Origin: CAYONZ01 sp964405465
Lineage (GTDB): Bacteria > Bdellovibrionota > Bdellovibrionia > Bdellovibrionales > JAMPXM01
Length of the DNA: 64,000 bases
Reading direction: 5' to 3'
Assembly (NCBI GenBank): GCA_964405465.1
Contig: CAYONZ010000010.1
Coordinates: 1-64,000 of the forward strand
Shown piece after piece: positions 1 through 9,168 of this stretch. Both the position numbers and the translations under genes were made by a program. Each line of letters starts with the position of its first letter. Within the stretch, counting starts at the first letter, position 1. Below the pieces are notes generated by a model, which was given only the letters and a program-made list of their open reading frames with translations, searched no databases and was not told the origin of the DNA.

Positions 1-238
1 AATCATTTCTATTGCTTTTGCGTAGTAGTCTAGCCAATTGAGGACACGCCCTAAATCACAAAAACCACCGCCCACCACAACATGACCGAAGACATAAACT
101 ATTCCTGGCCAAGACCGAAAAGAATTGCGAAGCTCAGAGAAATTACGCTCACCACAGGGACGACAAATGCGACAGCGATTGAATCAAGAATTGAATCACC
201 AGGAAAGAAATCAAATCACCAGCAAAGTGAACTTCAGC
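1..238. other. Upstream region without supported gene
   Basis: No gene is supported here. Open frames on both strands can be read, and the minus strand gives hydrophobic stretches in all three frames because it is T-rich, but none has a ribosome-binding site, start and full-length frame together. It probably holds the promoter of dsbD. A gene on the minus strand running out of the window cannot be excluded. Confidence 0.4.
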
Positions 239-2185
239 ATGAATTTACAAAATGTCGAATGCGTGCGCTGGACTCTTTCAGGTTTTTCATCGGTAACCCA
301 GGCCCGTACCCAGACTTTCAAGAATCTCTCCGTGCAAAAATTATTTCTTTTGCTCCTCTTAGTTGCATTTAGTTTTGCGACTCCCCTCTCAGCCGCACGA
401 GCAGAGGAGGAACTCAATGAAAACCCAGTTCAGGCGCAAGCCAGGGCTTCGGTTCAAAAAATTGAAGCTGGTGGCACCTTTACTCTTAAAATCCAGGCCA
501 CAGTTGCCAAGGGTTTTCATGCTTATGCAGATAAGTTTTCTTTGCGCTTTGAAGAGCCCGAGGGCCTAAAATCTAGTGACCTCAAGATTTCTCCACTGCA
601 TGAGTTTGTCGACACCTCCGGAGCAAAAAAGCAAGGCATTGAGAACAAAGCAGAAATCTCGACAGTGATTGAAGTTCCCATCTCACTTGCCGGCAAAAAA
701 TATAAAGTGTCAGCCCTGTTAAAATACCAAGCTTGCTCGAAGTCTGTCTGCTTGTTCCCCAAGACAATTCCTCTCAATTTTGATCTAGAGGTCGAAAACC
801 ACAACCTGGCAACTTCTGGTTCTATGAGCAAATCAACAGATTCGACCTCGAGCCCAAACCCAAATGATGGATCAAAAATAAAACCAGAATCGGATGGCTT
901 AAAGCAAACTTCTGCACAAAAAGACGAGTTCAGCCAGGCGCTTGGCCGCGGAGTATTTTCGGCTTTGTTATTTGTTTTTATTGCGGGTTTTTTGACGAGT
1001 CTCACTCCCTGTGTTTATCCGATGATTCCAATTACACTCGCCATCTTGGGTGCGCGAGCCAAGAATCAAACTAAGCTCAAAAGTTTCTCGCTCAGTTTTG
1101 TCTACGTTCTTGGTATCGCTTCGACCTACAGCGCATTGGGGGTCATGGCAGCATCGACTGGATCTCTCTTTGGTTCAGCCCTAAGCAATATTTATGTGGT
1201 CACGGCAATTGCTCTCTTGTTTGTCACGATGGGCCTCAGTATGTACGGGCTCTTTGAAATTCAAGTTCCTGCTTTTATTCGCGACCGCGCTGGACAAGTG
1301 CAAGGAGGCTCTGGCTACAGCGGAGCTTTCTTTACTGGACTGATCGCAGGGCTCGTGGCCAGCCCCTGTATAGGTCCTGTCCTGGTCACAATCTTGACAT
1401 ACATTGCACAGACACAGAACCGCATGTTGGGATTTTTATTTTTGTTTACCTTCGCAATGGGTATGGGAATTCTCTTTATGGTTCTCGGGACAAGCAGCTC
1501 TTTGATTGGCAAAGTCCCAAAGAGCGGGCACTGGATGGATTTTATCAAATTCATTTTCGGAACAACTATGGTCGGCATGGCCTTGTACTATATTGCACCG
1601 ATCTATCCTAAATGGTTGTTCCATGCACTCTTGGGACTCTCGATGATTCTGATCGCCAGCAGTTTCGGAGCTTTTGAGGCCAACGACAAACTCTCGCCCC
1701 TAGGCCGTATACGTAAAGGATTGATGCTCGTCGCAATGGTATTCGGAATGGCTTTTGGATTGCTCGCTCTTGCGGATCGCCTGGGACTGAGCCTGATGTC
1801 TCAAACAAAAGCTGAAGCGAGCACACCGGGCACTGAACATTTGGCTTTTAAAAAGTACTCGAATACAGCATTTGAAGCTGCACTAAAATCTAAACGTCCG
1901 ATCATGATCGATTTTTTTGCTGAATGGTGTGTCGCATGCAAAGAACTCGAAAAGTTCACATTTACAGATAAAGCTGTACAAGCAGAAAGTGCAAACTTTG
2001 AACTGCTTCAAGTGGATGCAACAGAAGACTTTGAAGGGCTCGATCTACTAAAAAAGAAGTTTAACGTTGTTGGTCTGCCGACCATGATCTTTTTTAATCC
2101 CCAGGGCATTCGAGTGGAATCAGCAACCCTAACTGGTTTTGAAGAAGCTCCGCAATTCTTGCAACGAATGCAATCCGCGAAATAG
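239..2185 (+). CDS. dsbD: Thiol:disulfide interchange protein DsbD
   Basis: Inner-membrane electron carrier that moves reducing power from cytoplasmic thioredoxin to periplasmic disulfide proteins. All three modules are visible in 648 residues: a signal peptide (KLFLLLLLVAFSF), an N-terminal periplasmic domain with the cysteine pair in QACSKSVC, a transmembrane block with Cys in LTPCVYPM and ASPCIGPV, and a C-terminal thioredoxin-like domain with the redox motif WCVAC. The ATG at 239 is preferred to an in-frame TTG at 125, because the extra N-terminal residues do not look like protein and would bury the signal peptide. A Ser/Pro-rich linker joins the alpha domain to the membrane domain. The gene is convergent with gcvTH. 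Length and module order fit the family. Confidence 0.95.
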   Translation: MNLQNVECVRWTLSGFSSVTQARTQTFKNLSVQKLFLLLLLVAFSFATPLSAARAEEELNENPVQAQARASVQKIEAGGTFTLKIQATVAKGFHAYADKFSLRFEEPEGLKSSDLKISPLHEFVDTSGAKKQGIENKAEISTVIEVPISLAGKKYKVSALLKYQACSKSVCLFPKTIPLNFDLEVENHNLATSGSMSKSTDSTSSPNPNDGSKIKPESDGLKQTSAQKDEFSQALGRGVFSALLFVFIAGFLTSLTPCVYPMIPITLAILGARAKNQTKLKSFSLSFVYVLGIASTYSALGVMAASTGSLFGSALSNIYVVTAIALLFVTMGLSMYGLFEIQVPAFIRDRAGQVQGGSGYSGAFFTGLIAGLVASPCIGPVLVTILTYIAQTQNRMLGFLFLFTFAMGMGILFMVLGTSSSLIGKVPKSGHWMDFIKFIFGTTMVGMALYYIAPIYPKWLFHALLGLSMILIASSFGAFEANDKLSPLGRIRKGLMLVAMVFGMAFGLLALADRLGLSLMSQTKAEASTPGTEHLAFKKYSNTAFEAALKSKRPIMIDFFAEWCVACKELEKFTFTDKAVQAESANFELLQVDATEDFEGLDLLKKKFNVVGLPTMIFFNPQGIRVESATLTGFEEAPQFLQRMQSAK

Positions 2186-2289
2186 GTGAATTCAAGATGT
2201 GCTGAAAATTTCGAGAGAGAATTGAGTCGCAGCAAGAATGGACCTCAAAAAAAGGCCCACCGCTGCGATCTCTTCGTACGATTTGCTTG

Positions 2290-2685
2290 CTATTTTTTTT
2301 CTGTGATAATTTTACGATAATCTGGCGCGCGCATTAAGTTCGCCAATTCTTTTTCTGAATCCATTTCGATGCGCATCAACCAACCATCATTGATCGGGTC
2401 TTCGTTGATAGCTGCTGGATTGTCGATCAAAGCTGTATTCACTTCGATTACAGTCCCTGAAACCGGAGCATACAAATCACTTGCTGCTTTCACGCTCTCG
2501 ACAACTCCAAAGCTTTCACCTTGATTGACTTTAGCTCCTTCTTCAGGAAGCTCAACGTATACAACTTCGCCCAACTGCTCTTGTGCGAACTCCGTGATAC
2601 CTACAGTTACGATATTTTCGTCAACCTGTGCCCACTCGTGATCTTTTGAATAATAATACTCTTCTGGAAGTTGGTAGTTCGACAT
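2290..2685 (-). CDS. gcvH: Glycine cleavage system H protein
   Basis: Lipoylated shuttle of the glycine cleavage complex, carrying the aminomethyl group between the P and T proteins in the cytoplasm. The 131-residue length and the lipoyl site region VVESVKAASDLYAPVSG (Lys is the lipoylated residue) are typical. The start ATG lies one base after the gcvT stop, with AAGGAG seven bases upstream inside the end of gcvT, so the two are translationally adjacent. The decarboxylase gene gcvP is not beside them; dsbD converges on this gene instead. The start and family are secure. Confidence 0.96.
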   Translation of the reverse strand: MSNYQLPEEYYYSKDHEWAQVDENIVTVGITEFAQEQLGEVVYVELPEEGAKVNQGESFGVVESVKAASDLYAPVSGTVIEVNTALIDNPAAINEDPINDGWLMRIEMDSEKELANLMRAPDYRKIITEKK

Positions 2686-2686
2686 C

Positions 2687-3790
2687 TCAAGCTCCTTTTG
2701 GTTTTACGAACGGCGTTTTTACCACTTTTGCCTTGGCCCCACGCCCACGAATATCAACTTTAAATTCAGCGCCTTCATGAGCAAATTCTGCATCGACATA
2801 GGCAATGCCGATCGAAAGCTGAAGTGATGGTGACATCGTTCCACTAGTTACCTTGCCTATTTTTCTATTGTCAAAGGAAAAGACCTCATAGCCCTCTCTC
2901 GGAATGCCCTTGTCTTCGAGCACAAATCCAATCAGTTTTTGCGGCAATCCTTTCTCTTTTTGATCCATCATTGTTCCGCGTCCAAGAAAGTCTTTTTTCT
3001 GCGGCTTGATCACCCAACCCAACCCCGCTGCAAATGGATTCAAGACGTCGTTAATTTCATGACCATACAGACTATATTTCATTTCGGTTCGCAAGGTATC
3101 GCGAGCACCAAGCCCAATCGGCTGCACTCCCAAATCTGCTCCTTTTTCAAGCAATTCTCGCCAAAGTGCTATGGCATTTGCATTTGATATAAAGACCTCG
3201 ACACCATCTTCTCCAGTGTATCCTGTACGGGCAACCAGAGCTTTTTCTCCACGATATTCTCGAGCCCCGAAACAAAATGTGCCCAATTCATGAAAGTCGA
3301 AATGCAAAACCCGTTTCACAAGGTCCCGTGCCTTTGGGCCTTGAATCGCAATTTGGCTCCATTGCGAGCTTTCGTTTACAATCTCTGCACCTTTGTTGTT
3401 GGCAACCATATGAGCAAAATCTTTTTCAATATTGGCTGCGTTCACACAAACAAGATAGTCTTCGCCCGGCTTCACACAATAAACAATAATATCATCTACC
3501 AAGCCACCCTGAGCATTTGGCAATAACGAGTACTGAGCCTCTCCTGCGCCAAGCTTTGCCACATCATTTGTAGTCAACCACTCTAATGAAGAAAGTGCCT
3601 GCGGACCACGAAAGCGAATCTCTCCCATGTGGGACACATCAAACAAGCCCACCGCTTCACGAACACAAAGATGCTCTTCGCGAACACCCTTATATTGAAC
3701 TGGCATGTACCATCCAGCAAACGGCACCATACGAGCACCGAGAGACTCATGTTCTGCTTTCAAAACTGTGGATTTTAAATTCGCGTCCAA
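2687..3790 (-). CDS. gcvT: Aminomethyltransferase (glycine cleavage T protein)
   Basis: Transfers the methylene group from the aminomethyl-lipoyl H protein to tetrahydrofolate, releasing ammonia and 5,10-methylene-THF. The 367 residues show the expected N-terminal ARMVPFAGWYMPVQY, the folate-domain motif ARTGYTGEDGVEVF and the conserved GLGARDTLRTE near the middle. The start appears to be TTG at 3790, preceded by AGGGGG. The first ATG downstream would remove the conserved LGARMVPF context, so the TTG start is favoured. It forms a two-gene unit with gcvH, and folD, another one-carbon gene, lies 2.2 kb away on the same strand. No clear glycine riboswitch was recognised upstream. Confidence 0.94.
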   Translation of the reverse strand: MDANLKSTVLKAEHESLGARMVPFAGWYMPVQYKGVREEHLCVREAVGLFDVSHMGEIRFRGPQALSSLEWLTTNDVAKLGAGEAQYSLLPNAQGGLVDDIIVYCVKPGEDYLVCVNAANIEKDFAHMVANNKGAEIVNESSQWSQIAIQGPKARDLVKRVLHFDFHELGTFCFGAREYRGEKALVARTGYTGEDGVEVFISNANAIALWRELLEKGADLGVQPIGLGARDTLRTEMKYSLYGHEINDVLNPFAAGLGWVIKPQKKDFLGRGTMMDQKEKGLPQKLIGFVLEDKGIPREGYEVFSFDNRKIGKVTSGTMSPSLQLSIGIAYVDAEFAHEGAEFKVDIRGRGAKAKVVKTPFVKPKGA

Positions 3791-4037
3791 AGTTCAACCC
3801 CCTGATTTTTTGTTCACTGTAGCGACCGACTCATCAGTGATCAACTTTTAGTCAGGTCCTTTCTTTTTTGCTGGTATGCACCAACAAGAACCATCAGAGT
3901 GGCGCGAGTAGCTGGCCCATCTCTTGCTCAATGACTAGACATTGATCACGTGAGCGATGAAGGAATCATCCAGAAGTTCATGTGCTGTGGGTGGTTTCAG
4001 CGTCATTCAGGACGATCAATGTGCATAGGGGAAAAAT

Positions 4038-6008
4038 ATGGGTTTCAAAAAGTTAGCTGCGGGGGCAGCAATCAGTGCAATCATTTTATCTGCTTGCCAG
4101 AAGCAAGATGGCTTTGAGTTTCAGAAAAAGGATCAAGCCAACGCAATTCTCACTGGAGGGGCGACTCCATCCGGACGGCCTTTTACTTCGGTAACAGGAG
4201 AGTCTGATTTGGAATCTCTAAAAAAAATGGTCGATCCGGCGGTGGGTGAAAACGCAGCTTTTGCTCAGTCAATTGATGCCTTTTTATTCAAGTGGAGTGA
4301 GCCTGCTCAAGCGAAAAACCAAGGCAAGCTGAGCGAAGGAGTGAATAAGCAAACTCAAACGACTCCTCGTCAATTGATCGTTAAAGTTGTGCTGAGCGAA
4401 AAGAAAGCCAGTTCGACTTTGAAGCATGAGTATTTTGCGAAACTAAATTCAAAACTCGAAAAAACCGAGCAAAACTATTTGGCCTTTGAACGCCAGACTC
4501 TCGATGTAAAACAAAATTTATTTATCGAGGGACAGTGTTCGAACTTTTCCGGTTCGAACTTGAGTTGTGAAAAATTCGTGTTTCATATCGTCAAAAACAA
4601 TTCTCAAGGGCAACAGGTTGCAGAGGCGCGCGGTTTGGCCCAATCGATAGTTGTACCAACCCTTGTTCGCAGCAACCCAAAAATGCTTCGCGGCTCGCTT
4701 GCCAGACTTGCCCAGCAAATGCAAAAAGACCCGCTTCGCCCTTGGCATGCCTTTGAGATTGCGTGGGGTGCAGCAAAATTTCAAGTCGACCTCAACGAGT
4801 CTATTGCCCTATCTGGAAATGCACTGACAACCAATGAACTCGATGTCGATCTGCGTATCAAGACTTCTGCTGGCCTAAAAATCAATGCGCAGCTCATTGG
4901 TAATAGTGAATTTGGTGATTTGGTTATTTCGTTACGTGAGGACATTGGTGCAACCGATGATTTGACAGAGCAACCACTCCTGATCGAAATTAAAAACGAT
5001 AGGCGCCAAGCTACAGAAATTCAGCGACAACAGTTGCAAAAATCAGTTGAACGTTTGAGTAAAACCTTAGGCGAAAATCCTGCTGGACACGAAAACAGCG
5101 GCCCCAAAATCGACAACGCTGAAGGCGACTCCGACCCGAACCTCCAACCAGAGACTTCTTCTACTCTATCTGGACCACCAGATGGACCGATTGTAGTGCC
5201 ATCATCCGCCAAGGGAAAAGTTTGGTTTGCATTTGACGCAAGCAACCCGATCTCGCAAAAATTCAATAAAGATCGCAATCAACCAGTGATTCAAGAGCGC
5301 ATTCAAAAGTGGATGCGTGAGCGTGGCGAACACACCCGAATGCAAAATTTTTTGAACCGCACTCAACCAAATTTGGCCATCGTCACCGAGCCATTCAAAG
5401 CCCGGCAACTTCCGGCTGAAACAATTTTTATCATGCTGAACGAATCAAATTATTTTGTCTCCGATGGATTTCCTGTGGCTATTAGCTCATCTAATGCCGT
5501 CGGACCTTGGCAGTTTCTACTCAGCACTGCGAGATGGAGCCTACTTCAGTTGAAGGCTTTACCTACAACACTTGTGCGCATGGCGCGAGGACACAAGTCT
5601 AAACAGGCACACAGTTGTGACGAGCGCGCGAATCTGCGTAAGGCCACAGAGGCGGCGGCAAAATACTTTGAATTTCTCTACGAGAATTTTCCAAGCGATC
5701 CGAAGCTCGCAATTTTGTCGTACAATTGGGGACAAGGAAGTGTGGAAAACGCGGTCAAATGTCTGAAAAATGATAAGTGCAAGAGTCGTCGATACGCTAA
5801 AATCAAAAGGCTCAAAGAAATTCAAGTTTCAGGCCTAGATTATTGGGCTATTCGTCACTACAACATGGCTCCACGAGAATCACTCGACTATGTGACTAAG
5901 TTTGTCTCGGCACAATTTATCGGAAAGTCTCCGACGGAGTACGGATTTGAAGTTTTGGATCCTAAGTCAAACAATTATCCAAAAGCCCCATCCGGCACTT
6001 GTCGATAA
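4038..6008 (+). CDS. Lipoprotein with C-terminal lytic transglycosylase-like domain
   Basis: A 656-residue putative peptidoglycan-cleaving lipoprotein. The N-terminus is a lipoprotein signal with lipobox LSAC (Cys20). Residues about 30-400 are a region I do not recognise, with an acidic, Ser/Pro-rich linker near 330-390. The C-terminal 200 residues fit the goose-lysozyme/SLT fold: the helix with candidate catalytic Glu469 in LNESNY, then NAVGPWQFLLSTA, and later LAILSYNWGQGSVENA, the conserved Y-N-x-G helix. Start: ATG preceded by GGGGAAAA. A second protein with the same fold is encoded at 57848. The sequence is divergent from Slt and MltD, so the exact subfamily is open. Convergent with folD, separated by only 8 bases. 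Confidence 0.8.
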   Translation: MGFKKLAAGAAISAIILSACQKQDGFEFQKKDQANAILTGGATPSGRPFTSVTGESDLESLKKMVDPAVGENAAFAQSIDAFLFKWSEPAQAKNQGKLSEGVNKQTQTTPRQLIVKVVLSEKKASSTLKHEYFAKLNSKLEKTEQNYLAFERQTLDVKQNLFIEGQCSNFSGSNLSCEKFVFHIVKNNSQGQQVAEARGLAQSIVVPTLVRSNPKMLRGSLARLAQQMQKDPLRPWHAFEIAWGAAKFQVDLNESIALSGNALTTNELDVDLRIKTSAGLKINAQLIGNSEFGDLVISLREDIGATDDLTEQPLLIEIKNDRRQATEIQRQQLQKSVERLSKTLGENPAGHENSGPKIDNAEGDSDPNLQPETSSTLSGPPDGPIVVPSSAKGKVWFAFDASNPISQKFNKDRNQPVIQERIQKWMRERGEHTRMQNFLNRTQPNLAIVTEPFKARQLPAETIFIMLNESNYFVSDGFPVAISSSNAVGPWQFLLSTARWSLLQLKALPTTLVRMARGHKSKQAHSCDERANLRKATEAAAKYFEFLYENFPSDPKLAILSYNWGQGSVENAVKCLKNDKCKSRRYAKIKRLKEIQVSGLDYWAIRHYNMAPRESLDYVTKFVSAQFIGKSPTEYGFEVLDPKSNNYPKAPSGTCR

Positions 6009-6016
6009 AATAGATT

Positions 6017-6940
6017 TTATTTAGGTTGAGCCTTTTGGTGTCTTACAAAAAGCTCAACCGTATTTTCGAGCAACATCTGAATGGTCATTGGCCCAACACC
6101 TCCAGGCACTGGGGAGACCGCCGAACAATGACCATCAAGTTCATGCCACCGAACATCTCCGCATATTCGTGTTTTGCTGGTAGACTCCTCGGCAGCTCCT
6201 TCGATTGCCACGCGGTGAATCCCGACATCAATGACGATAGAACCCTTTTGGAAATCGTCTCGTCCTAAAAATTCTGGTTTACCTGCTGCCACAACAACCA
6301 CCTCTGCACGACGTGTGTAATCACGTAGATTCTTGGTCTTCGAATGGCAGACAGTCACAGTCGCATTGGCATCTGAGAGTAGTTGCGCCATTGGCTTACC
6401 GACAATTTCACTTCGCCCGATGACCACGGCATCCTTGCCTTCGACATTGATCCCGTAATGATCCAACATGGCCATGACTCCAGCGGGAGTACAGGGAGCT
6501 ACAAGTTTATGGCCTGTCCAAAGCAGCCCAAGGTTTTCGGTCGTCAAACCATCCGGATCTTTTTCAGATAAAATTGAATTCAAGACTCTTTGCTTTGACA
6601 TGAACTTTGGCAATGGCAATTGCACCAAGATACCATCCACACTTGGGTCTGAGTTGTACCGCGCAATTTCCCCAAGCAACTCCGTCTCAGACACATTCGC
6701 ATTGAGTTCGATATGAAGGCTACGAATTCCAACTTCACCACAAGCTCTCACTTTATTACGGACATAGACTTGACTGGCTGGATCTTGGCCGACAATCAAC
6801 ACAGCCAAGCCAGGTGCCCGGCCATATTTTTTTGTGAGCTCGCTCACCTTCGCCCGCAAACGGTCATGCCTCACTTGGGCCACTAATTTTCCATCTAGTT
6901 TCAGTGTTGAAAGAGGGGCAATTGGTGTTGATTTTGGCAT
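6017..6940 (-). CDS. folD: Methylene-THF dehydrogenase / methenyl-THF cyclohydrolase FolD
   Basis: Bifunctional cytoplasmic enzyme converting 5,10-methylene-THF to 10-formyl-THF. Visible signatures are the catalytic-domain segment VGQDPASQVYVRNK with the conserved Lys, the motif VDGILVQLPLP, and the NADP-binding region VVIGRSEIVGKPMAQLL followed by PVPGGVGPMT near the C-terminus. The ATG at 6940 (MPKSTPIAPL, 307 residues) is chosen because AAGGGAG precedes it by about seven bases; the frame extends 27 codons further upstream without a better site. Its 3' end contains the inverted repeat GGTTGAGC...GCTCAACC (6024-6059), which may also end transcripts from the convergent gene. Confidence 0.95.
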   Translation of the reverse strand: MPKSTPIAPLSTLKLDGKLVAQVRHDRLRAKVSELTKKYGRAPGLAVLIVGQDPASQVYVRNKVRACGEVGIRSLHIELNANVSETELLGEIARYNSDPSVDGILVQLPLPKFMSKQRVLNSILSEKDPDGLTTENLGLLWTGHKLVAPCTPAGVMAMLDHYGINVEGKDAVVIGRSEIVGKPMAQLLSDANATVTVCHSKTKNLRDYTRRAEVVVVAAGKPEFLGRDDFQKGSIVIDVGIHRVAIEGAAEESTSKTRICGDVRWHELDGHCSAVSPVPGGVGPMTIQMLLENTVELFVRHQKAQPK

Positions 6941-7139
6941 TCCTACTCCCTTCGAACAAGCATCTAAGTCGACCACTCGGCGTCCACCTAAACTCTCTAG
7001 CTCGCAATGTCTTTGTGCCATCAGCCTATCTGCCCATCAGCGTAACTGAGAAATAAAAGGCGGAGAAGAAGTTTCGGCCATTCGGTCCGAACTGCCCAAA
7101 ATTTAAACTCCAACCTTGGGAGGGTCATTCCAAGCCTCC

Positions 7140-7168
7140 TTGACGCATCCGTTAAAGTACTCTATGAA
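7140..7168 (+). promoter_or_regulatory. Sigma-70-type promoter
   Basis: TTGACG (7140-7145), a 17-base spacer and TATGAA (7163-7168), 58 bases upstream of the small gene at 7226. Just before it lies the inverted repeat CTTGG...CCAAG (7116-7135), a possible operator. Found by eye from consensus and spacing only. Confidence 0.5.
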
Positions 7169-7225
7169 TAAAAGCACCAAATACTAGAGCGCGTAAGATT
7201 TCACGAATATTTTTGAGGAGGAAAA

Positions 7226-7459
7226 ATGAAGAAAAAAGAGAAAGTTCAACTTTCAAAAGATGGAAGCTCAATTGACTTTGTTGCCTCAGATAATCTTCCA
7301 ACCTCAACCAAAAAGTTTCGCCAAAGCCCTGAGATTGAGGGATTCTACCGCTTTATTTATGAAAATGACCTTCGCACTGAGGGCTATGAAATTCTAGAAA
7401 AAATTATTCTTCGTCGCAAAGAAGAGGCCGGTAAAACCGGCAAAAAAGCCAAGAAGTAA
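7226..7459 (+). CDS. Small charged hypothetical protein (77 aa)
   Basis: A 77-residue soluble protein with no signal peptide or membrane segment. It begins with a basic MKKKEKVQL, has a central region (FYRFIYENDLRTEGYEIL) that looks helical, and ends in a Lys-rich tail KTGKKAKK. A very strong site, GAGGAGGAAAA, directly precedes the ATG, and a sigma-70-like promoter lies at 7140, so it is likely expressed. I do not recognise the family. The basic tail could contact nucleic acid, but this is a guess. It stands alone between folD and the pilus locus. Confidence 0.75.
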   Translation: MKKKEKVQLSKDGSSIDFVASDNLPTSTKKFRQSPEIEGFYRFIYENDLRTEGYEILEKIILRRKEEAGKTGKKAKK

Positions 7460-7584
7460 TCCGCTTTTCTGAAAGGACCGACCGAACTTCGGACGATCCT
7501 AGCTGCCTTTTAGGCCATTTCGTTTCCTAAGACCAACCGAAGAATTGCAACTCCTCTTGTTTACCAATCAAAACAGGAGGGGAT

Positions 7585-7848
7585 ATGAAAATAATAAATC
7601 ACCGAAAAAATAGAAAGCAACGCGGCCAGGGTATGGTCGAATATCTTATTATCGTCGCAATCATTGCGATTGCCTCTATAAGCATCGTCAAATCCACTGG
7701 AGAAGTGATTCAAAGTCGATTTCACTCTATTGCGGAGGCCCTTCAATCAAACGAGGTGGATAATCGCGTGAGCATTCAAAAAAACCAATATAGCGGACGT
7801 GACATGGGAAATTTCATGAAGGGTGCCAGCAGTAAAAAGACAGACTGA
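7585..7848 (+). CDS. flp: Flp-type (type IVb) prepilin
   Basis: Structural subunit of a Flp/Tad pilus. The 87-residue precursor has a short basic leader ending in Gly14, then QGMVEYLIIVAIIAIASIS. This is the class III prepilin signal: cleavage after Gly, Glu at +5 of the mature chain, followed by Tyr and one hydrophobic helix. That combination is diagnostic of Flp pilins. The mature part is about 73 residues, slightly longer than many Flp subunits. CAGGAGGGGAT precedes the ATG. It is the first gene of the pilus locus (7585-16815). The prepilin peptidase needed for processing is not in the window. Confidence 0.88.
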   Translation: MKIINHRKNRKQRGQGMVEYLIIVAIIAIASISIVKSTGEVIQSRFHSIAEALQSNEVDNRVSIQKNQYSGRDMGNFMKGASSKKTD

Positions 7849-7856
7849 GGTGATTT

Positions 7857-8279
7857 ATGAGATCGCTCACTCTGCAGTCTCGAAATATTCCAATATTGGC
7901 TCGCTCAAATGGATTCGCATCTTTTGAACTTGCGATCGTATTACTTTTCTATGCAGGAGTGGTGAGTGCCCTTTTGAGCCTCGCCTACTTCAGCTTTGCA
8001 AAAGTCTGGATCAATCGAAGTGCTTATGAAGCGTTGATATGCGCAAGCAGCGACTCGACACTCTATCAGTGTCGAGCTCAATTCAAAAATCGGGTAAAAC
8101 GATTTTTGCCCTTTGGGGACACAGAAAAAAATAAACTCACGAGAACCAAGAAAAAAGCAACAATCGATTTCACCTTCACCATTTCGGAGCATTTCAAAAT
8201 TAACGAATTTCAACAAATCAATCTTCCACTGATTAAGCGGGGCAATTTATGGCAAGAAATGAAAAAGGCAGCATTCTAA
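7857..8279 (+). CDS. TadE/TadF-like minor prepilin
   Basis: A 140-residue protein with one N-terminal hydrophobic segment. The leader ends SNG, followed by FASFELAIVLLFYAGVV, so Gly19 and Glu24 sit at -1 and +5 as in class III prepilins and TadE-type pseudopilins. Two Cys (in ICASS and YQCRAQ) follow the helix. It starts 8 bases after the flp stop, with GAGGTGA upstream. It probably acts as a pseudopilin in Tad pilus assembly. Sequence similarity beyond the leader was not recognisable, so TadE versus TadF is left open. The next gene starts inside its last 31 bases. Confidence 0.65.
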   Translation: MRSLTLQSRNIPILARSNGFASFELAIVLLFYAGVVSALLSLAYFSFAKVWINRSAYEALICASSDSTLYQCRAQFKNRVKRFLPFGDTEKNKLTRTKKKATIDFTFTISEHFKINEFQQINLPLIKRGNLWQEMKKAAF

Positions 8280-9037
8280 CTTTCACGCTGATGATGCTCA
8301 CTCTGTTTTGCATTATTGCGACTTCTATGGGAGCCGTGTTTTTGGCGATCAAAAAACACGATGAAACCAATCACCTATGTCGAGAGCGTCTCTTAAATGC
8401 CGAAAACTTTATGCTCGCAAGCATAGATTCGCTCCTTGCACTGAATCCACTCGTGAAAATATTGAATTCAGGATCAACAGCCATCAAATCTGCAACTCTG
8501 GCAGCTGCCGTTCTCTTTCCAGCTGCTGCACCACTTCTTGCGAGCCTTGCACTTGATCTGGAAAAACTAAAAGAAGCCGTTGTCAAAATGCAAATTTCAA
8601 TTATTCATACGGGCGAAGTTGAAAACAAATTTGAAGTAGCAAAACTGTGGTGGCAACTCACGAAAATTCTCAGACCACTCAACCAAATTCAAAATCTTTC
8701 CAGTCTGACCAAAGGCACTCGAGTTCAAGCCTCGCTTATGCAGGTCGAAAAGAACAATCCAACACAATATCTTTCGGAATACCGAAGAAAACGGGATTTC
8801 AAAAATATCCAAACTCTCAAAGCGAATTGGCATCTCGAATGGACGAACCTTATCCCTGGGTGGCTGATCGCATCGCAAAGGAAGGTCGTAATCACGGAGG
8901 CACAATGCACTGTTGGTCCAAAAGAAATGGGACCGAGAAAGGATAGAAAATGGAACGCCATTCTCAAAAAGGACAAATCCTTGTCGAGACCGCTGTTGGG
9001 GTCGTCACAATTTGCGTCTTCGCTGCACTATTCGTAG
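8249..9037 (+). CDS. Membrane-anchored Tad-locus protein, TadG/pseudopilin-like
   Basis: A 262-residue protein with an N-terminal KGSILTFTLMMLTLFCII segment resembling a prepilin leader but lacking Glu at +5. A second hydrophobic stretch, about residues 70-105, is Ala/Leu-rich. The rest is soluble. It overlaps the preceding gene by 31 bases and the next one by 88 bases, which is unusually long. A downstream coupling or a frameshift near the end is possible, since another frame stops at 8946, just before the next start. Position suggests a minor pilus component. The function is not established. Confidence 0.55.
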   Translation: MARNEKGSILTFTLMMLTLFCIIATSMGAVFLAIKKHDETNHLCRERLLNAENFMLASIDSLLALNPLVKILNSGSTAIKSATLAAAVLFPAAAPLLASLALDLEKLKEAVVKMQISIIHTGEVENKFEVAKLWWQLTKILRPLNQIQNLSSLTKGTRVQASLMQVEKNNPTQYLSEYRRKRDFKNIQTLKANWHLEWTNLIPGWLIASQRKVVITEAQCTVGPKEMGPRKDRKWNAILKKDKSLSRPLLGSSQFASSLHYS

Positions 9038-9168
9038 ACACCCACAAAGCAATGTTCAAATCCCGACACCAATCAAGATTTCAAGTAAAGGAAGAAAAAA
9101 ATGCGAACACTCATTCAAAACCAATTAAATTATTTCAATTTAGATCAAGAAAAAATAAAGTCTCTTAA
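8950..9168 (+). CDS. Small prepilin-like protein (72 aa)
   Basis: Starts MERHSQKG followed by QILVETAVGVVTICVFAALF: Gly8 and Glu13 are at -1 and +5, the class III prepilin signature, on one membrane helix. The remaining 40 residues are basic and hydrophilic. AAAGGA lies seven bases before the ATG, which supports translation despite overlaps of 88 bases with the upstream gene and 68 bases with the downstream one. It resembles TadE-family or Flp-like minor pilins. It is the third protein in this locus with the G-xxxx-E signal. The C-terminal half may be shaped by the overlap rather than by function. Confidence 0.55.
   Translation: MERHSQKGQILVETAVGVVTICVFAALFVDTHKAMFKSRHQSRFQVKEEKNANTHSKPIKLFQFRSRKNKVS

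Noticed and set aside
1..230. Hydrophobic frames on the minus strand, one ending just before an ATG with AGGA upstream
   Set aside because: All three minus-strand frames look hydrophobic because the strand is T-rich, the frame with the ATG stops after 14 codons, and no full-length gene could be assembled.
523..1005. 160-codon frame antisense to dsbD
   Set aside because: Lies entirely under the dsbD coding region, which has full family signatures; a shadow frame.
3791..4037. Possible glycine riboswitch upstream of gcvT
   Set aside because: The minus-strand sequence was read for the paired aptamer consensus and only partial fragments were found; not supported.
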